DNA of 64,000 bases from Calendula officinalis (lineage: Eukaryota; Streptophyta; Magnoliopsida; Asterales; Asteraceae), in NCBI GenBank assembly GCA_963853835.1, contig OY970822.1:50370404-50434403 (forward strand). The letters run 5' to 3'. This document shows positions 56,128-64,000 of the stretch, piece by piece. Both the position numbers and the translations under genes were made by a program. The number at the start of each line of letters is the position of its first letter. The stretch's first letter is position 1. The notes below the pieces were generated by a model. It saw only the letters and a program-made list of their open reading frames with translations, was not told where the DNA came from and searched no databases.

Positions 56128-59127
56128 ATGGATGAAAAAAGGGGATTATCTTTGTCGGTACCGTCAACACGGCCGTCAATTACACTTCCGGCACGTTCAA
56201 CCGTCGAGAATTTATTCACCGGCGAAGGTAACAGAACAGATGAAAGTCCGGGACCGATGACTTTAGTTTCAAATTTCTTCTCGCAGAACGATCCGGATTC
56301 CGATTGTCGTTCATTTTCTCAGCTTTTGTCCGGCGCTATGTTATCGCCGGCGGAGATTCCTGATCGGAGACCGTCAAGTCATCTTGATTTAGGGCATTCG
56401 TATTCTAACAAGGAGTCGGATAACGACGGCGGTGTTCGGGGCGGTGGAAGCGTTGACTTTCAGTTTAGCAGTAATGGCCGGCCGTCGAGTTTGATGGTTA
56501 GTCAACCGGCTATGTTTACTATACCACCGGGCATGAGTCCGGCTAGCTTGCTTGATTCACCTGGATTTTTTCCTCAAATTCAGGTTATATATTCTTATTT
56601 TTATGACTTTTGTTTCTACTTTAAAAGCTCATTAATTAGCATTAATTTAGGATGATAACATGCGGAATTAAATTATTTATTTGCTATTAATGAATAATGA
56701 GCATTCCATGTTAAATTTGAACTTGAAGTAGCATGATTTACACACATACCCCACACAAGTTCCAATTGTTATGTTTTAGTTATAACATATTAGTTCATTT
56801 GTAGTTACTCATATAGGAAGGTCTTAATTCAATATCCTGAATGAACAACAACATTTAGTTTGCAACTTTTTATAATCATCGTTCATCATGAAATGTTGGT
56901 AAATTTGTGGAAATTGCATTTGTGCATGTGTAGCATTTGTATAATTTTTTGTTGTTAAAAGATAGGTTTTGTTTCTTATTCATTTGGCAGTTTGATAATT
57001 TGATAAAACGATGATATGGTCATAACCAAATGACACAAACACAACTAGAAAAAAGAGCAAATCATTTGCCACCTTAGAAAGTTATGCCACATAACCATTT
57101 TATCATGTCTTCAGGTTGCCGAATGACTCAAATAAAATGGAGCGTCATCTTTGAATGACCAAATTAACATATATTTGCACAATAACTAAACATGTACAAA
57201 TGTAGAACTCTGATGTTTTCTAATACAATAATAACCCTTCATGTTTAGTGAACTTGGTTTATGATGATTAAAAATAATATATACTCGTGGGTTGTTTTGC
57301 AACGTCTAGATAAATAAAAATGTAGATGCTATGTATGAATATGTATCTAAATGATAAATTGTTGTTTGGTCAGACATGTGAATGGTGGTTTCTGAATTAT
57401 GAAAATGACCATTTTAACACTATAAAATCGTTTTGTTGTTTTTTTAGAGATCTGAATGACATTACTGATAATGACCGAACTTATAAATAATTATAACAAA
57501 TACATATTATACATCTTACGCATTCACACTATGCATACTGATTCAGACCCATATTAGCTACATCTTACAAATTCAGACCCATATTAACTACATCTTACCA
57601 ATTCATATGATTAAAGCTATTCAAACAAATGATCCTAAGCACGAAACAAATAGCCCCTTCGTCTATAATGAGAAGTAATTCTTGGATATTATTATTGTCC
57701 CTTGTGCTAATTAAATTTTAAGTGGGCTTCATGTATAATGACTGAAATGTATATACACTGTCCTGCTCTATAATAAAAAGGAAATCTTATACTATCAGTG
57801 ATGCAAATCTTTCTTTATTTTCTTAATTATTTTTCGTTTTTGTTTTGTTAATAGGGTTCTCTTGGAATGTCACACCAACAAGCATTAGCTCAGATTACAT
57901 CACAAGCTACACAAATGCATACTCAATCACATACCCAATTACCACTAATCCATTCTTTTAATTCAAATGTAACAACATATCAACGCCTTCCACCTTCAAT
58001 CCAAGACCATAACACCACAAAAGAATCATCAAATTTATCAAATTCTGATAACCGTTATCAATCTTCATCCATAGCAGTTGATAAGCCTGCTGATGACGGT
58101 TACAATTGGAGGAAATACGGTCAAAAACAAGTCAAAGGTAGTGAATACCCGAGAAGTTATTACAAATGTACGCATCCAAATTGTCCTGTAAAAAAGCAAG
58201 TTGAGCGGTCCGTTGAGGGTTTAGTGACAGAAATTATATATAAAGGGCAACATAACCATCAACCACCTCAATCTAAACGTGGGAAAGATAGTAATAACGG
58301 CGGTTCAAGCCAATCTGAGGGTCAAATGGGTAATTTTAGCAATTCAAGAGATGGGAGGTCAATGCATTCGTTGACTATGAAGGATCAAGAATCTAGTCAA
58401 GCTACTTATGAACATTCGGGATCGAGCGATGGTGAGGAAGTTGGTGATGATGTAACTAGAGGTGATGAAAGACATCAAGATGAACCTCAAGCAAAAAGGA
58501 GGTATCTTTCTATTGGTTTTCTATTATTTAAAAATAACGTACTTTTACATCTGTCATTGTGTATTTACTGTATAAGCTTTTATCCAATTTAGTCATTGAA
58601 AGATGATTTTTTGCTCCATTTGGGCCATTCGATCGGCAACCTGATAAACGTTGGCGTGCCAACAACCTGCCGCAATGGCTAGTGACATGACTTTTTTTGT
58701 GCCTTGTTAGGGTCATTCGGTTTCTGCCACGTCATCGTTTTATCCGGTTGCCGAATGATCTAATTGGACTTAATTTGTACGACGATTAAAACGGATCAAT
58801 ATTAAACTATATCTTATCTTAGGCGAGATAACCATTTTTTTTATTTAACTAGTTTATTATTTAGGTATGATATTTTTTTTATAGAAAATGTAACATTGAT
58901 TATACTATGTTTTATACATGTGGCGTATATATGTTGTGTAGGAATATGGAGGTACGGGGTTCAGACCCGGTTTCATCCCACCGGACAGTTACAGAACCTC
59001 GGATCATAGTTCAAACAACCAGTGAAGTTGATCTTCTTGATGACGGCTATAGATGGCGCAAGTATGGACAGAAAGTTGTTAAAGGAAATCCTCATCCTAG
59101 GTTAATTAGTATTAATTAATAAGTGAA

Positions 59128-59193
<66 letters not shown>

Positions 59194-59664
59194 AACACAT
59201 ATAAATGTTACTATTTATTATAGATGGTGATTTTTACAACACAGTTTTTAATCTCTACTCCACAATAATTGCATTATGTATTTGTATAGTGTGCAGTAAT
59301 ATTTGTAGCATACGGTACATACATTAAAAATTGTAGTACACAAATTAATTCCCATTTGTTATGCAGGAGTTATTACAAGTGCACGAGCCAAGGGTGCAAT
59401 GTTCGTAAGCATGTGGAAAGAGCTGCAAGTGACCCAAAAGCCGTAATAACAACCTACGAAGGAAAACACACACACGATGTACCAGCAGCCAAAAACAGCA
59501 GCCATAATATGGCTAACAATAACACCACCTCACATCTTCAACCACCCAATCAGGGGTCGACAGGTGTACATTCTCTAACCCGAAGACCAGAATATCCAAA
59601 CCGTCAACAACCACCACCACCACACACCGGATTTCTACAGTTTAAAGAAGAACGGCTAACATAA
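56128..59664 (+). CDS. Group I WRKY transcription factor (four exons, 519 aa)
   Basis: Exons 56128-56583, 57855-58501, 58942-59100 and 59367-59664 have GT-AG introns and join in phase into 520 codons with stop. The N-terminus has SFSQLLSGAM (residues 62-71) and SLLDSPGFF (140-148), with several Ser-Pro sites, as in the WRKY3/WRKY4/WRKY33 branch. The first WRKY domain has WRKYGQK at 237-243 and C257, C262, H285, H287. The second has WRKYGQK at 406-412 and C426, C431, H455, H457, and is split by the intron after Pro-Arg that is conserved in this domain. AKRR at 365-368 is a basic patch and a possible nuclear signal. Length and motif order best match Arabidopsis WRKY3/WRKY4 (about 513-514 aa). 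Such factors bind W-boxes and act in defence and senescence in the nucleus. The product is confident and the ortholog is an inference. No lesion is seen. Confidence 0.95.
56584..57854 (+). other. Intron 1 of the WRKY gene (1,271 bp)
   Basis: Donor CAG|GTTATA and acceptor AATAG|GGT, phase 0. It contains a piece GGTTGCCGAATGACTCAA near 57115 that matches one arm of the hairpin element in intron 2. No exon is hidden here that I can see. Confidence 0.8.
58624..58760. mobile_element. MITE-like hairpin in WRKY intron 2
   Basis: GCCATTCGATCGGCAACCTG followed by ATAAACG (58624-58650) pairs with CGTTTTATCCGGTTGCCGAA and following (58735-58760). The ~137-bp segment would fold back. The same arm word occurs in intron 1, so it is a dispersed repeat. 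Confidence 0.55.
59131..59187. repeat. (TA)n microsatellite in WRKY intron 3
   Basis: About 55 bases of TA, starting 31 bases after the donor site. Confidence 0.95.
59226..59353. mobile_element. MITE in WRKY intron 3, ending 13 bp before exon 4
   Basis: The left end GGTGATTTTTACAACACAG and the right end AGTACACAAATTAATTCCC are roughly inverted. The interior (CACAATAATTGCATTATGTA and following) matches the element at 60014-60144. Together with the TA run it makes up most of intron 3 (59101-59366). Confidence 0.65.
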
Positions 59665-60013
59665 TTCCTTACGCAAGTTTATTACAAATTTGGGATTTGT
59701 AAGTCATGTTTTGGTGAATGATTTCTCATATATAGTTTGTTGCTACAGTTTCTATTTGGTTTAATCATCATACAAAAGGAAGAAAAAGTAGAAGTTAGTT
59801 CAAAAGTACCGTATACACTCCCGGAAAAGAGGTGCACCATAAATTGTTGTAAATTATACAAAAGTTAGTGTTGTTTCTAAGCTTGAGTTTTGTTTTGTTA
59901 TAACCTTTTAAGACCATTGTAATAATATTGTTGTGATGTGCCATAAATTTTTTAGTTTGAAATTTATTTGTTTTTTTTTTTTTTCAGCCTAAGACTCCTA
60001 TATAAATATAATA
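59665..60013 (+). other. 3' flank of the WRKY gene
   Basis: Probable 3' untranslated region, T-rich, with AATAATATTG near 59925. The poly(A) site is not certain. No other gene. Confidence 0.4.
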
Positions 60014-60144
60014 GGGGGTGATTTTCATACCACATCTTTTAAGCATTATACCACAATATGTGTATTATATGCTTGTACAGTTTGCAGGATTATTTGTACA
60101 TTGTGGTAGGGGAATCAAAAATTATGGTATGAAAACTAATTCCC
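60014..60144. mobile_element. Short MITE (~131 bp), same family as in WRKY intron 3
   Basis: The ends GGGGGTGATTTTCATACCAC and, reversed, GGGAATTAGTTTTCATACC form an inverted repeat. The interior words CACAATATGTGTATTATATG and TTGTACAGTTTGCAGGATTA align with the copy at 59226-59353. Confidence 0.75.
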
Positions 60145-61247
60145 AAATATAATCAACCATTCATTTACCCGTAATCAAGCATTTGTATGCTAACATCACA
60201 TATGATTTGCCCTTGCTTTTTATTTGTTGAAGACTCGTCATTTATAAATATTATCATATATGATAAATCAATTTGGAAATGTGGCTAATAATTCAAAATG
60301 AAGGGTAAAAGGGTAATAAAAGAATAGTAAAACTCAAGTACTTCCATTAGTAGACACATCCAAATGGGTTGGTCAAGAAAGGAATGATGGTGAGTGTAAA
60401 TAAACATGGTTATAATTAAATGAGTTATGTGTTGTCTAAAGTCACATAATAATGAACACACCAACCTCCTCACTTCCATTTTATCATGATTAATTACAAT
60501 GGACCCACTGCTCCTTTGTGTATGGTCCAATAAAGGAATTGGAATTGCTTGATTTTTAAGTGGTTGATATTGCCATACTCTTTTTGTTTAGAAACAAAGC
60601 ATGTTATACTTATTTAGTTTCTACTATGTAGTGAAGTATAATCAAGAATGATTTATAGAAATACTTACTTATCTTTATTATGTATAAAAAACATTTAATC
60701 ATTTCTTAAAATAGTAAGACTTAAAAATTAAGCTAACACCTTACTAATTTAAAAAATATGTGCAACCTCAACATTATTAGCACAATATGTTAACCAACTA
60801 AGCTAATAAAATATATGTTCATTAGTTGACATAAATTCATTTTAGTTTTGTATATAATCAACAATAGATATGATGATATAGTAGTTGAAATCTACATTTT
60901 AAATAGCATTCACCCACTATGCATATCATAAGACTACAAATTTGCTTGTAATATAATTATCTTAAACATTTAAAATATAGATCCTAATCATATGGTTAGT
61001 ATGATAAGTGAATGGTTTATTATAAAAACTAAAAAGGAGTGAAAACAACCATGAAATGGAAATGGTATTTTGTAGGTGTTGGAAATTTGAATATCGGGGT
61101 ATATAACTAATATTCAAAAGAAGTGGGCCATTGGCTTCAGTCACATGCAAACATGAAACACCAAATAGGATACCAACAACACTAAGGATAAAAAAACAAC
61201 TAGTGCATAAATATATCACAAGGATGCTTCAAATATAAGGCATATTC
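60145..61247. other. Intergenic, no gene seen
   Basis: AT-rich. Short frames here show no recognisable domain or splice context. Confidence 0.5.
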
Positions 61248-61260
61248 AAAAGCATAAAAA

Positions 61261-61851
61261 ATACCCAAGGCTTCTAGCATAGTGTTATTGATGGAAAAAA
61301 TAAGGTGTTGCCATGACCTATTGGTCTTGGGTTCAAGTCTCATTGTGGACATGGGGCAGGGACGTCTCTGAGATTTCGAAAGCCCTGTGCGAATATAAGA
61401 AAATGGGCCCCTAAATATATGACATATTGAAAAAAATTGGACTTTCTAATTTTTTTTCATGTTAACTTATTAAGTTGACTTAAAACGTTAAGATTATACA
61501 TAAGATGTATATAAAAAATTGGGGCCCCTCTGAAATACGGGCCCTGTGCGACTATAAGAAAATGGCCCCTAAATATATGACATATTGAAAAAAATTGGAC
61601 TTTCTAATTTTTTTTCATGTTAACTTATTAAGTTGACTTAAAACGTTAAGATTATACATAAGATGTATATAAAAAATTGGGCCTCCTCTGAAATACAGGC
61701 CCTGTGCGACTGCACCTGTTGCACGTCCTCAAAGACATCCTTAACATGGGGTTTATTCCCCATAGGTGGAAGGTTCGAGGGAATGCATACTGCCCCTTGT
61801 GGATGTCAATGTCTAGGCTCGAAGCACTAACTTACTAACTTGCCGTTAAAA
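61261..61851 (+). mobile_element. tRNA-derived SINE, interrupted by a hAT MITE
   Basis: A-box TAGCATAGTGTTATTG is at 61275. The B box GGGTTCAAGTCTC is at 61330-61342. The tail CTTACTAACTTGCCGTT ends in A's at 61843-61851. A 13-bp target duplication AAAAGCATAAAAA flanks it (61248-61260 and 61852-61864). Removing the insert at 61357-61743 and one duplicate leaves a continuous SINE of about 200 bases. Confidence 0.85.
61357..61743. mobile_element. hAT-type MITE nested in the SINE, with internal tandem repeat
   Basis: It starts CAGGGACGTCTCTGAG and its other end reversed is AAGGATGTCTTTGAGG. The 8-bp target duplication ACATGGGG is perfect (61349-61356 and 61744-61751). The interior is two tandem ~158-bp units, with GCCCTGTGCG at 61382, 61541 and 61699. 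Confidence 0.9.
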
Positions 61852-61864
61852 AAAAGCATAAAAA

Positions 61865-62687
61865 TTATTATTATGCTAAGATGTTACGTGTTTGGTCATT
61901 ATCTGATTAAATATTTACCAGATAGCTAGAGAAAGATTAAGAAATGACCACAATAATAATTAGGTCGTATACATCACTAGAAAAAATTCACTTAGAAGAG
62001 CCCTTGTATAATCATGAATACCCTTTTGATTTTGATATATATAGAAATCTATCTATTTATTTGGTGATTTTGCTATATATATAGAAATATATCCCAAAAA
62101 TTCAATTGTATCTAGACATGTTATGTTCAAAAAGTGAACCAAACCATTTGGAATTAAATCGTATTGACAACCAAGAAAAATATTTTAGCTGGACCGAGGA
62201 CTAACCGATAATATTTTGGATCAAATCAAAATGGACCGAGAACCGGACAGAATAAAGACTCAAGAAAGTCTCTTCGACTTTTTTCGGGTTTTTTAATTTG
62301 GTTTTGCACCAACTCGGAGTGACCAGAACGAGGAACCAATTATGCATGAAAATTAAAAATTGGGAACCGGTCCACTATAGCTTAGCCTGATCCGATTTAA
62401 TTTTTTGACTCAGGTTGTTTCTTATTTCAATTTATACATGCCTAGTTGTATCATTTGTCCCTTTAAACCGACTAGGTATGTCGTATATGTATTTTATTAG
62501 CAATTGTGGACTTATGATGGAATAGGTGTGGACAATCTACCTCTAGTATGAGAAATTAGTCAACATTGTTTGTCAACAATATATGTCAACGTTTATAGCT
62601 ACAACTAACACAGAGAATTTAGTCATTGTTATTTTGCTTAACATTTGATTCTCATAAAAAATAAAATTGTTCACTTAAAATTTTATA
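61865..62687. other. Intergenic, no gene seen
   Basis: AT-rich. A 62200-62400 stretch has 'AACCGG' and 'GGTTTT' words of the kind found in old repeats. Confidence 0.5.
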
Positions 62688-62942
62688 CTCGCTCCGTCCC
62701 ACAAAAAACATCTCATTTCACTCTAAACTTTTGTCCCACAAAAAACTTCTCATTTCCTATATTTGGTGGGCTCCACACAATAAAAAACTATTATTATTAA
62801 AAACCCCACTACTAACTATTTTTCTCTCTCCAATCTAACCTTATATTTTAATCAAAAGTATTATCAATAACCCCACCACTAACTATCACCTAAAAACATG
62901 TGCAAAAGCCAAATAAGAAGTTTTTTTTTGAAACGAAGGGAA
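62688..62942. mobile_element. Stowaway-type MITE (255 bp)
   Basis: The ends CTCGCTCCGTCCCACAAAA and, reversed, TTCCCTTCGTTTCAAAAA match the Stowaway (Tc1/mariner) terminus CTCCCTCCGT. A TA dinucleotide flanks both ends (62686-62687 and 62943-62944). Confidence 0.85.
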
Positions 62943-63405
62943 TATTCAATAGTGTTAAATAAGCTATAAAAATGTGTTAATGATTAAAGTGCAAGAACCA
63001 AAGAAGGTAACTTATTAAAATATTTCTAAATAAAGAAAGATTAATCAAAATCCAAATAATACGAGCCAAAATAGATTTAACATAAAGTTATAAATTTGAC
63101 CTTGTGAGGTCGTCCTCTGCCCAATACATTCTGACAGTTACTCACAGGCTTTTTGGGAATAAAAAACAAAATATCGTGTATACAGTTTCCCATATGTATA
63201 TTTCACTACCATACAAAACTCCATATAACACTACAAAACATTCTACTTTCTTAAACCAACTCATTAATAGTAAGCTAGTAACAATTATTTATTCAAAATT
63301 ACTTGAAAATTACTCCCTCGCGCTGTGCATGTTGTATCATGTATGGCGACATGTATGTTATGTGTTACATGTATCAGTGAAAGTTTGATAGAGATTTCTC
63401 ATATA
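62943..63405. other. Intergenic, no gene seen
   Basis: A 94-residue frame at 63104-63388 has no recognisable features and is probably chance. Confidence 0.4.
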
Positions 63406-63832
63406 TCTTACTAGTATATAAAACATTTAGGCCTACCTTATTAGACAAATTTAAGGAGCTCCTTAAACTTGATTTTAAGGACCTTTCCACTTTTGTTAGT
63501 TAGTTCTCTACCTTAAAAAAAATAAGTCGCGGCTAATAAGATTCGAACTCAAGACCTCTCCTAACTTATCACTATGTGTTAACCACTTGCTATACATTAC
63601 ACTTTGGTAACACCACCCACACTTAATAACAAAAGTCTGTTACTCGAAAACCATTTTACCCAATAACATTAAATATACGACGCTGTAAATCATCAACTCT
63701 TACCAAAATCCACATTTCCGTTTAATTATTTATTTCTAGCAACAATTATTACCGTGTAAACGAACAATACTTGGTCGCCACGAAATATGGTTTCTGGGTA
63801 CCCGCCGCCGCATTGCGCGGGTACCCTGCTAG
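63406..63832 (+). mobile_element. Short non-autonomous Helitron (427 bp)
   Basis: The 5' end is A|TCTTACTAGTATATAAAAC. The 3' end has a perfect 10-bp stem GGGTACCCGC/GCGGGTACCC (63796-63805 and 63817-63826) followed by TGCTAG|T. Both ends fit the Helitron rule of insertion between A and T without target duplication. A SINE in reverse orientation lies inside. Confidence 0.8.
63526..63610 (-). mobile_element. tRNA-derived SINE head inside the Helitron
   Basis: On the minus strand the A-box TAGCAAGTGGTTAAC (about 63592-63578) and B-box GAGTTCGAATCT (63552-63541) are well spaced. The remaining SINE body is not defined. Confidence 0.6.
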
Positions 63833-64000
63833 TTTAGTTAGATGAGAGAAAACTGACGTGACGCTAATATGATTGCGGTGATCAAAGTGAGTTTAATCAC
63901 CCTCTTACGGGTAGTCTTAAGGTTACTACTCATGTATAGTAAATAAAAAATGTTATTTTTCTCTTCTTCAGTGGTGTTCTTTATTTTATAAAATAATGTT

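Noticed and set aside
63104..63388. 94-residue frame
   Set aside because: No domain, skewed composition, no relation to neighbours. Probably chance.

Overview
This window is nuclear DNA from a flowering plant. It is AT-rich, the one clear gene has GT-AG introns, and most of the sequence is nested retrotransposons, Helitrons and small inverted-repeat elements. A eudicot is likely, and the repeat style would suit an asterid such as a member of Asteraceae, but nothing here proves the family.

Layout. 1-6409: a coding-free Ty3/gypsy-type LTR element on the minus strand (LARD-like). It has one complete 2.58-kb LTR, a tRNA-Met primer site and the first 46 bases of its other LTR. 6410-13315: a minus-strand Ty1/copia-type element carrying only gag (TR-GAG-like), with its LTR and primer site at 12180-13315 and its 3' end cut off by the first element. 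13316-21503: rearranged copia debris on the plus strand. It holds a gag piece, an LTR tail, the end of an RNase H domain, a long non-coding 3' region present twice, two different LTR starts behind polypurine tracts, and one complete 1.2-kb LTR. 21504-25666: a 3'-truncated minus-strand copia element with damaged gag, protease, integrase and reverse transcriptase. 25667-29252: gene scraps, including an NLR leucine-rich-repeat fragment, MITEs, a direct duplication and a GC-rich island. 29253-36840: a plus-strand chromovirus-like gypsy element with many frameshifts, carrying an LTR-like insert inside gag. 36841-44691: non-coding DNA, a pseudogene exon resembling the plastid protein At5g03900, a degenerate satellite-like array, a SINE and a hAT MITE. 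44692-51274: two minus-strand Helitron candidates. The first contains a hairpin MULE with a perfect 9-bp target duplication. The second carries spliceable exons of a plant gene. 51275-55990: mostly featureless. 56128-59664: the only intact gene, a four-exon group I WRKY factor most like the WRKY3/WRKY4 type. 59665-64000: MITEs, a SINE interrupted by a hAT MITE, a Stowaway MITE and a 427-bp Helitron.

The WRKY gene is a self-contained transcription-factor locus. Everything else is transposon insertion, nesting and decay, with captured host-gene pieces in a few places. Retroelement open frames are fragments of decayed elements unless stated. No CRISPR, operon or bacterial-type feature is present.
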